A stretch of 35,728 nucleotides of DNA from a virus. The position numbers and the translations under genes are program-made. Position 1 is the first letter of the stretch; every line of letters starts with the position of its first letter. Of this stretch, positions 18,177 through 25,714 are shown one piece after another. The notes beneath the pieces are model-generated. The model was not told the origin of the DNA. It saw only the letters and a program-made list of their open reading frames with translations, and did not search any database. The DNA lies in the IMG/VR virus record IMGVR_UViG_3300044986_000039, positions 1 through 35,728 of that record; one strand, given 5' to 3'.

Positions 18177-21042
18177 TGTTGTCTAGTTCTTCTCTGCGAC
18201 TGATACACAGCGCGTGCACCCGCATCTGTGGGCCTTTGGTCCTGGCCATCATGTCCTTGCGCAGCACCTTGACGCTGTAGCCTTCGATGGTGGCTATCTG
18301 CCGCCTGAAGTCTTCATAGCCGTAGGACATGGATACGCAGTGTGAGCGCATCACCGATTCCTCGATGAAGTAGTCCACGAACCCAGGCTTGTCGATGCCA
18401 TGCTCCACGCGCCCCATGACGGTACTGCGCGTGATGGACTGATCAACCGGCTCTCCGTTACCCAGTGACGCCATGAACGACCCGTTGCTGCGCTTGACCA
18501 CAACGAAGTGACCGTAGTGGTCACGGGTGAAGGCGTTGAGAACATCCTCGGCGTTGCGCGAACCGGTGCGCACCACCTTGCGGGCCTTCTCCACCAACTT
18601 GAAGAAGCTGTTGATGATCTCGTCTACGGGGTAGTCGAAGATGCCTGCGTAGTTGGAACCGGCCAGGATTGCTCCGGCGACATCACACGCACAGCCGTTG
18701 CCCCAGTAACGCTCTTCACCAGTTAGCGCCCACTCACGCTTCAGGCGTTCGTGCGTCTTGGCCAACACCTTGCGGGCGGTGTCTTGGTTCTGCACAAGCC
18801 ACCGGACGTACTTCTCGCCAGCCACCCCGTGATTGGTGTTGAGCAGGCGCAGGATGTCTTCCTCTTCCGGCGTCCAGTTGAGCTTCTCCTCGGGCGTCCA
18901 CTCCAACATACGGAACAACTCACCCTGGGAGGTGTGCTTGCGCACGCCCGACATGAAGTCGTGCATGTGCGTGTTCGATGTTAGGTAGGCTTGCGTCGCC
19001 CAGGAGACGAGGTTTAGGCGCTCTCGGTTGTGGTGGGCTTCGGACTTCTCCTTGCCCTGGCCCTCAGCCAGATCAAAGATCAGGCCAGGGAACCACTCCA
19101 TCTCCTGCCGGGACTTGTGTGTGATCTCGTCCGAGGTGAAGGGCAGCGAGTTCAGGTTACCGATGCGCTGCTGCATCGTGACCGCTGAGGTGGACTTGCC
19201 TGTGCGGTACCGGGTCGGATGCCCCCAGACCGAGTTGATCAGGTTCATCGCCATCGTCTTGCCGGTGCCGGAACTGGTCGAGCCTGCATGGATGGTCAAG
19301 CAAGCGAACTGCGTGAAGCGCATCAGCGGTGCGCCAAACGCCATAGTAGAGACGGCCAGGAGGTCGTACAGCCCACGCTGCACCATCAGTTCTGGGAACC
19401 TGCGCCACTCCTCCAGTGTGCCCGCTGCCCGCGTGTTGCGTGTCAGGTTCTGCAGGTCTGGCATCGGCACGGTGCGCGTGCGGCCATCGGGAAAGAAGAT
19501 GCGCCCGGAGTAGACGAAGGAGTTGTCCTCCTGCCACCCGTACTGCTGAGGAATCTTGATTGCGCGCTTATTGACGCTGGCCTCCTCCACGCAGGCCCGA
19601 ATGTACTCCACCAGATTCTTGTCGTTGCCTGCGCCGAACGCAGCCATGATGTTCTGCTGCGCCAGGGACTTGAGCAGTTCGTCCTTGCTGACCACCGCCC
19701 GTTGAGCGAACAGCACATCGGCAGGAGCGTTGGGGCGATTGGCCACCATGTGGACGGTGTGCTCGTTGTCCTTGTTCAGGATGTCCACCACGAACATGTC
19801 GTACGGCAGGATCATGACCTGCTTCTTGCGCTTGGTTCCGTCCGCTTCCTCCACGATCCGGTCGGCATACACACCACCATTGGCGCCGTATGCGTAGCCC
19901 TTGGGGGGCGTCGGGCGCACCACCTTGATGGTGGGTGCCTCGGGATCGTCCGGGTCGCTCGGCTTGATCTCGACTTCTTTCTCGGAGTTGTCGGCCACCA
20001 GTTCCCGGCCCAGGGCCAGGGGGTTGGTGATCTTGCCGAAGTGCTTGCACTTCTGGCACACGCCTGGGTTCTCGCTATCGAACTTGACGCAGGGATAGGG
20101 GCCTTTTATCTCGCGCAGCTTTGCCTGCATGCGCTCGTCGTCGTACGGGTGGAGTTGGCTCAGCCAGATCGAAGCCTTCTCGCCATCGGCGCAGTACTTG
20201 GCTTGACTCAGCCAGCCCCGCCACAGCGGCTCCATGCCGTCATCCTTGGCGTGGTTGACGTAGTGATCAAGCTGCAAGCAGCCGTCGCCATCGCCCGTCT
20301 TAGCCAGTATGTGCTTGAACCGCACGATGGTGTTGGCCAGCATCTGCACGCCCGTCTTGGTGGCGTTGACTGGGCGCTGCCCAGGCAGGTTCATGCCCTG
20401 AGCGTATGGGGTTGGTGCCGTGTCTCCGAGCAGGTCGCGCAGCTTGGCGAAGAACTCCTGTGGGTTTACAGGAGCGTCGCCCTCAGCCAGTACCTCCACC
20501 GGGCGCGGCTCGCCGTACTTCTTCTTGAAGTTCTTGGTGCCAGGAACACGCAACACCCGTGCGGCATCTGCCGTGACGGTGTTGTCGATGGCCAGTGACC
20601 GCTCCTTGCACAGACGCTTGAACGTCTCAGCAATCGGCTTCCACTCACCTACGGTCAAGGGCTTGTCGAACGCCCAGTAGCAGTGCAGACCACCGCCTGA
20701 AGCGATGATCCAGGGCTTGCCAAAGGCGTCGAGCCCGGTGTCTGCCAAGAACTTATCCAGTGCCTCCTGTGCTGCTTCCTTGCTGTCGTACCCATCCATG
20801 TCGATGAACAAGGACTTGATGTACTCAGCGTTGTCTGCGGTGCGACTGCCCTTATCGGCAAACGTCGCAAGCGCAAAGTAGATGTCCTGCTGACCCTCCA
20901 ACCACTGAGATACGTACGGACGCATCTCAGCGATGTCTTCGATGAAGACGTGCTGTTTTCTCTTGGAGGAGAGTTCTGCCGCGCAGTAGTACCCGTGACC
21001 GGGAGACGGCAGGACAGCCGCTAAGAACTCTAGCGGTTCCAT
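18145..21042 (-). CDS. primase-polymerase / ATPase (helicase-type) fusion
   Basis: 965 residues; GAGGAG lies 4 bases before the ATG. The N-terminal part is a primase of the archaeo-eukaryotic (PrimPol) type: FIDMDG (D81, D83) as the metal-binding motif, GGGLHCYW (H120) and AIDNTV (D153), followed by VLRVPGTKNF. A Cys/His cluster (C318, C329, C332, H334) may bind zinc. The second half is a P-loop ATPase like those of phage D5/DUF927-type helicases: Walker A GSTSSGTGKT (587-596) and LPFTSDEI (633-640, D638 E639). The last 110 residues look like a winged-helix tail. It probably primes and unwinds DNA for the family A polymerase encoded upstream. Motifs are seen directly; the helicase direction and oligomer are inferred. 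Confidence 0.85.
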   Translation of the reverse strand: MEPLEFLAAVLPSPGHGYYCAAELSSKRKQHVFIEDIAEMRPYVSQWLEGQQDIYFALATFADKGSRTADNAEYIKSLFIDMDGYDSKEAAQEALDKFLADTGLDAFGKPWIIASGGGLHCYWAFDKPLTVGEWKPIAETFKRLCKERSLAIDNTVTADAARVLRVPGTKNFKKKYGEPRPVEVLAEGDAPVNPQEFFAKLRDLLGDTAPTPYAQGMNLPGQRPVNATKTGVQMLANTIVRFKHILAKTGDGDGCLQLDHYVNHAKDDGMEPLWRGWLSQAKYCADGEKASIWLSQLHPYDDERMQAKLREIKGPYPCVKFDSENPGVCQKCKHFGKITNPLALGRELVADNSEKEVEIKPSDPDDPEAPTIKVVRPTPPKGYAYGANGGVYADRIVEEADGTKRKKQVMILPYDMFVVDILNKDNEHTVHMVANRPNAPADVLFAQRAVVSKDELLKSLAQQNIMAAFGAGNDKNLVEYIRACVEEASVNKRAIKIPQQYGWQEDNSFVYSGRIFFPDGRTRTVPMPDLQNLTRNTRAAGTLEEWRRFPELMVQRGLYDLLAVSTMAFGAPLMRFTQFACLTIHAGSTSSGTGKTMAMNLINSVWGHPTRYRTGKSTSAVTMQQRIGNLNSLPFTSDEITHKSRQEMEWFPGLIFDLAEGQGKEKSEAHHNRERLNLVSWATQAYLTSNTHMHDFMSGVRKHTSQGELFRMLEWTPEEKLNWTPEEEDILRLLNTNHGVAGEKYVRWLVQNQDTARKVLAKTHERLKREWALTGEERYWGNGCACDVAGAILAGSNYAGIFDYPVDEIINSFFKLVEKARKVVRTGSRNAEDVLNAFTRDHYGHFVVVKRSNGSFMASLGNGEPVDQSITRSTVMGRVEHGIDKPGFVDYFIEESVMRSHCVSMSYGYEDFRRQIATIEGYSVKVLRKDMMARTKGPQMRVHALCISRREELDNSAEILPVGED

Positions 21043-21055
21043 AGGACTCCTCGGT

Positions 21056-21247
21056 TTATTCGCTGAAGGGCAGGGGTTGTTGCTTGGGGTTCAGCGAAGC
21101 AGCGGATCGTTCCTTCTCTCGGTCAGTTGTCTGGCGCTTGGCCAACTCTTGGGCTACCTCTGGCGGCAGTGCACCCATGACCATCGTCATGTAGACCTGA
21201 CGCTCGAACTCATCGTCGCTCAGGCTTGAATATTGAATTCCTGACAT
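21056..21247 (-). CDS. small acidic-to-polar phage protein, unknown function
   Basis: 63 residues from the ATG at 21247, chosen because GGAGAA lies 5 bases upstream; a GTG at 21259 would add four residues but has no such site. It begins SGIQYSSLSDDEFERQVYM and ends PKQQPLPFSE. The PLPFSE-like end is short, acidic and hydrophobic, and could be a protein-docking tail. It overlaps the HTH gene upstream by 28 bases and precedes the primase gene by 13, so it belongs to the same transcript. No family is recognised. Confidence 0.65.
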   Translation of the reverse strand: MSGIQYSSLSDDEFERQVYMTMVMGALPPEVAQELAKRQTTDREKERSAASLNPKQQPLPFSE

Positions 21248-21501
21248 GCTTTTCTCCACGCTTGTTCTTTGTCTTGGGCCTTCATCAGAATCTGAAGCAG
21301 GCGCTCAACGGTTGGTCGGTAGCCGTTAATCACGGTGGATTTGCCGGTGAACCAGTTGTACACCGTCTGGCGCGAAGCGCCAGTGATTTCGGAGACTTGG
21401 GACACAGGAAAATCCAGGTGAACCGCCCATCGGCCAAGCTGATTGCCTAGCGTCTTGGGCGCTGCCTTGACGGTATTAAGGGTTTTTACTGAGTAGGACA
21501 T
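21220..21501 (-). CDS. helix-turn-helix DNA-binding protein
   Basis: 93 residues. Residues 31-55 (FPVSQVSEITGASRQTVYNW) form a clear Cro/CI-like helix-turn-helix with the usual 'TGASRQTVYNWFTGKS' recognition helix. Residues about 60-90 (PTVERLLQILMKA) are helical and may dimerise. The ATG lies only 9 bases after the stem of a strong terminator and has no recognisable ribosome binding site. Translation is therefore probably weak, or follows from a short or leaderless transcript. It may regulate the early operon; the target is unknown. Confidence 0.75.
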   Translation of the reverse strand: MSYSVKTLNTVKAAPKTLGNQLGRWAVHLDFPVSQVSEITGASRQTVYNWFTGKSTVINGYRPTVERLLQILMKAQDKEQAWRKACQEFNIQA

Positions 21502-21505
21502 GTTG

Positions 21506-21526
21506 AATAAGGGGGCCGAAGCCCCC
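21506..21526 (-). terminator. rho-independent terminator with UUCG tetraloop
   Basis: Read on the - strand: GGGGGC, loop TTCG, GCCCCC, then TTATT. The perfect 6-bp GC stem closed by a stable cUUCGg loop sits 9 bases after the stop of the putative ssDNA-binding protein gene. The T tail is short and broken, so read-through into the HTH and primase genes is likely. Confidence 0.75.
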
Positions 21527-21534
21527 TGGAGTTG

Positions 21535-22446
21535 TTACTCATCATCCCAATCAGCCGCCAGCTTAGCCAAAGATGACTTGCCTGCGGCAGGGGGTTCATC
21601 CGACTTGCCCTTGCGAACGGTCGGCTCTACGGACTCGTCCTCTGCCTCCACCGCAGGCTCAGCCTTGGGCTTCTTGGTGGCCTTGGGCTTAGCGCCTTCC
21701 AGGGCCAGGGGGGCCGGTGCAGCCACATTGTCCGTCTTGGCCACGGTCATGGTGATGGCGCGCTTGGCGTCATCGGTCTGACCCTGCTTGACCGCCACCT
21801 CGTACTCGCTCTCGTCGAGCCAACGCACGGGCTTGAAGAACAGCTTGGGCGCCTCAGCCTTGGTGTCGAACTGCATGCGGGTGACCATCATCTCAGGGCT
21901 TGCCTGATTGGCCACCACGTAGCGGGCGTAGGCTTGCAGGGGGCGCTTGTCGCCTTCTTCCTTGCCGAAGATGGACGTGGCAGGCAGTTGAAGCTGCATC
22001 ACGTCGCCTTCGAGGTTGTTGGCCAGGACTACAGCCAGACGCTGCGAGAAGCGGCAGGCGCGGGACTCACCCATGCCGGAGCCCTTGACGTTCTGGGGGC
22101 AGGTGGCGCAGCGATCCGACTGCTTGTTGGCAGCGTCGGGGCTAGGCGTCTCGCCATCGGCAGACCAGCAGTCAGGAGCCGCAGGCGTCTCACCGTCGTA
22201 GGACTTGGCGTAGAAGGTGCGCCCGATCTTGGGGGCGGCGTTGACGATCACGACATCGAGGTAGCGTTCGTCAATCGAAGCCACCTCCTTGCCGCCGACC
22301 AAAAGGCGGAACACGCCGCCCTTGATCGAGATGCGCTTGCCGCCACCACCGCCGCCACCAGCGAGGGACTTGGCGATGTCAGACAGTTCGCCTTTCTTGG
22401 CGAAGGCGGGAACATTGGAACCAGAAAAAAGAGCTACGTTGCTCAT
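21535..22446 (-). CDS. putative zinc-containing single-stranded DNA-binding protein
   Basis: 303 residues; AGGAGAAAC lies just before the ATG. After a glycine run (residues 30-36) comes a beta-rich core with four cysteines (C93, C113, C116, C131) spaced as a likely zinc site. The C-terminal 70 residues are Lys/Ala/Glu-rich and unstructured, ending in an acidic tip (AADWDDE). A folded core plus an acidic C-terminal tip is the plan of phage ssDNA-binding proteins such as T7 gp2.5 and T4 gp32, and the gene sits between the helicase and primase genes. I saw no sequence motif that proves the family, so the function rests on architecture and context. Confidence 0.6.
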   Translation of the reverse strand: MSNVALFSGSNVPAFAKKGELSDIAKSLAGGGGGGGKRISIKGGVFRLLVGGKEVASIDERYLDVVIVNAAPKIGRTFYAKSYDGETPAAPDCWSADGETPSPDAANKQSDRCATCPQNVKGSGMGESRACRFSQRLAVVLANNLEGDVMQLQLPATSIFGKEEGDKRPLQAYARYVVANQASPEMMVTRMQFDTKAEAPKLFFKPVRWLDESEYEVAVKQGQTDDAKRAITMTVAKTDNVAAPAPLALEGAKPKATKKPKAEPAVEAEDESVEPTVRKGKSDEPPAAGKSSLAKLAADWDDE

Positions 22447-22457
22447 GTTGTTTCTCC

Positions 22458-22847
22458 TTAGCGGGGCTTGGTTACAGAGATGTCGAACTCAGACGTGCTG
22501 CTGAGTCCAGGTGGATGCAGGTCGGGGTTCTCTTCCAAGAACGTCTGCATGTTGGTTTGCGCGATGCGCTTCTCCAAGAGGTCAACGGCGTCGTGTTCGA
22601 CGACGAACTTCTTGAAGCTGTCCCAGTCCTGGGTGTAGAACCGGGTCTTCTCTTTGAGCGAGATCGTGCCGAACTCAGTGCGAGCAGACTTGGTGCCGAG
22701 CGCCATCATCTGATCCTTCATGGCGTTCTTCACGTCCTGCTGCTGAGCCTTGATCGTCTCGATCTGCTTGTCGAGGTCTTGGATGGCCGTACGCATCTTC
22801 ACGTAGATGCGGGCTAGTTTGTCGAGTGGGATGGTGTCGTCTGTCAT
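22458..22847 (-). CDS. conserved phage protein with coiled coil, unknown function
   Basis: 129 residues from the ATG at 22847, set by AGGAGAAAC three bases upstream; a TTG further out at 22871 has no such support. Residues about 10-45 form a heptad-like helix (LDKQIETIKAQQQDVK). The second part carries GTISLKEKTRFYTQDW and ends FLEENPDLHPPGLSSTSEFD. This arrangement (helix, then a 'GT-K-TRF---DWDSF' strand and an 'NPDL-PPGL' end) recurs in small proteins of phage replication or recombination regions. It lies between the SNF2 helicase and the putative SSB genes and may bind one of them; no biochemical role is known to me. Confidence 0.7.
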   Translation of the reverse strand: MTDDTIPLDKLARIYVKMRTAIQDLDKQIETIKAQQQDVKNAMKDQMMALGTKSARTEFGTISLKEKTRFYTQDWDSFKKFVVEHDAVDLLEKRIAQTNMQTFLEENPDLHPPGLSSTSEFDISVTKPR

Positions 22848-22873
22848 TTGTTTCTCCTGTTGTTGTGTCAAAG

Positions 22874-22901
22874 AGTATACATTGTCCAGTTCAGTCTACA
22901 A
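22874..22901 (-). promoter_or_regulatory. possible sigma70-type promoter before the 129-residue gene
   Basis: On the - strand TTGTAG (22901-22896) and TATACT (22879-22874) are 16 bases apart in a 48-base gap. The -10 matches five of six consensus bases; the -35 is weak and overlaps the stop codon of the SNF2 gene. Confidence 0.4.
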
Positions 22902-24464
22902 CCCCCTTTCCTTGATTTCGCTGTTGAACAGGCTCACGAGCATGGCGTTGTCGTCCACCTTCTCCGTGAGCGCCTTGAACATCTTCTTCTCCACGGGCGA
23001 ACCCTCGATGTGAATGACGGTCACCTTGTCTGAGTTCTGCCCCTTGCGGTCAGCCCGTGCGATGCACTGGGTGTACTGCTCGACGCTCATCAGCGGCCCG
23101 TAAAAGATCACCGTGTCGGCAGCGGTCAGCGTGATGCCGTGCGCTGTGGCCTGCGGCTGCATGACCAGCACCCTCGGGTTGGGTTGCGTTTGGAAGCGCC
23201 TGATGATGTCGCCGCGCTTGGTGGCTGTCACGCCACCGTGAATCTGCTCGTTGGCGATCCCGTTCTTGTTGAGGAAATCGCTGATGGCGTCGATGGCTGC
23301 GCGGAACAGCGCGAAGATGATGACCTTCCGCTCGGTTTGATCAAGCGCCTCCATCAGGACGTTCAGGCGCGGCGTGGCGTCGAACTCGACCGTCTCCTTG
23401 TTGTCGGTGTACGCGACACCGGAACTGATCTGGAGAAGTTTATTTAGCGCAGCGGCAGCGTTGACTGCTGTGATCGTCTCTCCTGCGGCCATGACCAGCA
23501 TCTGGGTCTTGAGCAGGTTGTAGTACTTGGCCTGCTGCGGCGTGAGCGGCACCTCGCGGGTGGTCGTCAGTACAGGCGGCAGGTCCAGGCACTGGGCCTT
23601 GGTGTAGCGGATGGCCGGCTGCAGCGCAGCGTGCACCTTGTCAGCAGCATCGGCCTTGGGTGCCCACTTGAACATGGTGATCTTGTTCATCACCGAGTCG
23701 CGCCACGCCGTGTAGAACTTGGGCACGTTGGTCGGGTTGACGAGCTTGGCCAAACCGTACGCATCCACAGGACTCTGGGAAGCAGGTGTGCCGGTCATCA
23801 TCCACAGGTACGTGTCGGGCGTGAGGACAGAAGCAAGTGCCTTCCACCGCTTGGTCTGCGGGTTCTTGTAGGCGTTGGCCTCGTCCACGATGATCAGGTC
23901 GAACCGGCCATCGTTCTTCACCTCGTTGGCAATCAGACCCAGACCTTCGTAGTTGACGATCACGAACTCGTAGTTCTCTTGGATGAGTTCTATTCTTCTG
24001 GCTGCTTGGGCGTGGTGCGCCACCACCGCGCTGCGATGGATGACGCTGTTGCCCAAGTCCTGCATCCAGGCGCTGTGCATGATCGACAGCGGACACAGGA
24101 TCAAGCAGCGTCGAACCTCACCGCGCTTCATCAGGTAGTCTGCCGCCCAGAGTGCGCTTAAAGTTTTACCTGTTCCGGGTTCGGACAGGACAAAGGCGCG
24201 GCGGTTGAGCGTGAGGAAGGAGGCTGTCTCCTTCTGGTGGGCCATAGGCTTGAAGCGCCCAGGCCACTCATATCTGCCAAAGATCGGCGAGGGTACGTTC
24301 TTGACGCCCAGGTTCTTGAGCACCCGTACCTCGTCCAGACCCCAGTAAACGGCTACGTCGTAGCCTCCACCAGGGCGCGGCAGCACCCTGCTCTTCGGGA
24401 TTAGGGAATACCTATCCGGGCTGCGCGTCTTGAAGACGAGCAGCTTGTTGTCGATGACTTCCAT
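22896..24464 (-). CDS. SNF2/superfamily 2 DNA helicase
   Basis: 522 residues from the ATG at 24464, where AGGAGAAAC precedes it directly; the open frame extends 35 codons further upstream without support. Helicase motifs are complete: SEPGTGKT (94-101, K100), VDEAN (193-197, DEAN box), MTGTPASQ (223-230), the second RecA domain with RVLVMQP (431-437) and QCIARADRKGQ (466-476). The DEAN box and the 'ADRKGQ' form of motif VI place it with SNF2-like ATPases rather than UvsW. In phages such proteins remodel forks or displace bound proteins during replication and recombination. The N-terminal 70 residues are a small basic domain that may touch DNA. It stands among polymerase, nuclease and SSB genes. 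Confidence 0.88.
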   Translation of the reverse strand: MEVIDNKLLVFKTRSPDRYSLIPKSRVLPRPGGGYDVAVYWGLDEVRVLKNLGVKNVPSPIFGRYEWPGRFKPMAHQKETASFLTLNRRAFVLSEPGTGKTLSALWAADYLMKRGEVRRCLILCPLSIMHSAWMQDLGNSVIHRSAVVAHHAQAARRIELIQENYEFVIVNYEGLGLIANEVKNDGRFDLIIVDEANAYKNPQTKRWKALASVLTPDTYLWMMTGTPASQSPVDAYGLAKLVNPTNVPKFYTAWRDSVMNKITMFKWAPKADAADKVHAALQPAIRYTKAQCLDLPPVLTTTREVPLTPQQAKYYNLLKTQMLVMAAGETITAVNAAAALNKLLQISSGVAYTDNKETVEFDATPRLNVLMEALDQTERKVIIFALFRAAIDAISDFLNKNGIANEQIHGGVTATKRGDIIRRFQTQPNPRVLVMQPQATAHGITLTAADTVIFYGPLMSVEQYTQCIARADRKGQNSDKVTVIHIEGSPVEKKMFKALTEKVDDNAMLVSLFNSEIKERGL

Positions 24465-24471
24465 GTTTCTC

Positions 24472-24702
24472 CTACTTGTTGTCTGATCGGTTGGCGCTCT
24501 TGCTTCGCATGCGCAAGTTGGCCTTAGTAGAGGTGCCGCCGCTGCGCATCGGCTTGATGTGGTCAACATCCTTGCCGTCGCCCTTCTTGGCAGCGCCCGT
24601 CTTCTCCATCATGCGCCGCGCCTTGACGCGCTCAGCACGCTTCTTGATCTGCTCAGGTGTGCCCTGGTAGTTGTCGTATTCAGAGCGGTAGTTGCGGGAC
24701 AT
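24472..24702 (-). CDS. small HNH-type nuclease-like protein
   Basis: 76 residues, with TAGGAG 6 bases before the ATG. The first half is very basic and starts SRNYRSEYDNYQGTPEQ; the second holds GDGKDVDHIKPMRSGG and ends ANLRMRSKSANRSDNK. D-x-D-H-I-x-P, then G-T-x-x-x-N-L and N-R is the core of the HNH (beta-beta-alpha metal) fold, with H and N as probable catalytic residues. It is shorter than usual HNH enzymes and lacks visible zinc knuckles. Small proteins of this shape are widespread in phages. A nicking or packaging-related activity is possible; a non-catalytic DNA-binding role cannot be excluded. Confidence 0.75.
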   Translation of the reverse strand: MSRNYRSEYDNYQGTPEQIKKRAERVKARRMMEKTGAAKKGDGKDVDHIKPMRSGGTSTKANLRMRSKSANRSDNK

Positions 24703-24711
24703 GATCGACTC

Positions 24712-25377
24712 CTAGTGCTTGGGGTTGAGCGTGCAGGTGGTGACGGGGCACCAGCCGCACAGCGGTGATTGAGATGGGTTCCACACGTCGGTGGCGTGCG
24801 CTGTCTCCAGCTTGGCCACACGCTCCTTGTAGCGCCACCATGCTTCCTCGGCCTCGCCGCGCAGCATGGCGTGGGTGGTCAGCGTCTCCTTAACCAGGAA
24901 CACCAGCGCCGACTTGACCTGCCTGATATGGGGGAAGTGGGCGAAGACCATCAGCGACATGAGGATGAGTTGGTCCCGGTCGGGGTACTTGTTGCTACCT
25001 GTTTTCCAGTCAACCACCTTGGCGGTCAGGTTGTCGTCGTTGATGATGAGCAGGTCGGCGATGCCGCGCACCCAACGATTTGAATCGTTGAAGCCGCAAG
25101 GCTGCAGGTCACGCGTGATGCCCATCTCGTGCTCAAACAGCTTGCGCCCAGGCTTCTTCATGATCTCATCCACCACCGGCTTGAACTGCGCGTACTTCTC
25201 AGGGATGGGCGTGCCGTCCTTGCCGTAGTCCTCGATGGCCTTGTGCACGTCCTTGCCATAGATGGTGTGCGTCGTCTCTTGGAACGGGTAGTTCTTGAGA
25301 ACCTTGACCTCGTGGTAGCGGCGAGCACACCCCTCGAAGTCCTTGAGGCTGCTGTGTGACCATGTAACTTTTGTCAT
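24712..25377 (-). CDS. Cas4/RecB-like PD-(D/E)XK exonuclease with predicted Fe-S cluster
   Basis: 221 residues. The nuclease core is complete: E84 (FEHEMG), GIADLL (D108), VVDWKTG (D123, K125) and a following Q136. Four cysteines flank it, C17 near the N-terminus and C207, C210, C215 near the end (CGWCPVTTC), the arrangement that binds a 4Fe-4S cluster in Cas4 and AddB-type nucleases. The start ATG overlaps the stop of the zincin gene (ATGA). Phage members process DNA ends for recombination. Its position between polymerase and helicase genes fits that; no CRISPR array or cas1/cas2 gene is present, so a CRISPR role is unlikely. Confidence 0.85.
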   Translation of the reverse strand: MTKVTWSHSSLKDFEGCARRYHEVKVLKNYPFQETTHTIYGKDVHKAIEDYGKDGTPIPEKYAQFKPVVDEIMKKPGRKLFEHEMGITRDLQPCGFNDSNRWVRGIADLLIINDDNLTAKVVDWKTGSNKYPDRDQLILMSLMVFAHFPHIRQVKSALVFLVKETLTTHAMLRGEAEEAWWRYKERVAKLETAHATDVWNPSQSPLCGWCPVTTCTLNPKH

Positions 25378-25694
25378 TTGAACTTCGCTGATTGGATGGC
25401 CTTGGCGAGATGCATGGCGAAATCGTGCACGAACTTCTCGTTGCGATGCAACTGGTTGTCCATCTCGTAGAGGATGGCGTGCACCAGTTCGTGCCAGAAG
25501 GTTTCGCTCATCTGGATGTCGCTGTACTTGCGGCCATCGACGTTGCTGGTCTGACCGATCTGGATGCGACCGGCTTCGTACCAGATGCGGCCACGTTCAC
25601 GCGCACGCTGCATCGACTGGATGATGTCCACCGAATACATCTTGTCGCCGACTTTGATGCGGCGCGGTATTGGTGGGGCTTGTTTGCTTGTCAT
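25374..25694 (-). CDS. small zincin-like metallopeptidase-fold protein
   Basis: 106 residues, with AGGAGAAAC just before the ATG. The key motif is FWHELVHAILYEM, an HExxH zinc site (H68, E69, H72), followed by a second helix with H83 and H90 as possible third ligands. The N-terminal half has beta strands (GDKMYSVDII; GRIQIGQT). At this size it is a minimal zincin, like the small SprT- or ImmA-type domains found in phages. It could cleave a host regulator or a phage protein, or merely bind zinc. Its stop overlaps the next start, so it is made together with the Cas4-like nuclease. The substrate is unknown. Confidence 0.7.
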   Translation of the reverse strand: MTSKQAPPIPRRIKVGDKMYSVDIIQSMQRARERGRIWYEAGRIQIGQTSNVDGRKYSDIQMSETFWHELVHAILYEMDNQLHRNEKFVHDFAMHLAKAIQSAKFK

Positions 25695-25714
25695 CGTTTC
25701 TCCTTTGTTGTTGG

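Noticed and set aside
19219-20598. 459-codon + strand frame
   Set aside because: Antisense to the primase gene, whose catalytic motifs are all in the - strand frame.
24712-25377. CRISPR role for the Cas4-like nuclease
   Set aside because: No repeat-spacer array and no other cas gene is in the window; phages commonly carry this nuclease alone.
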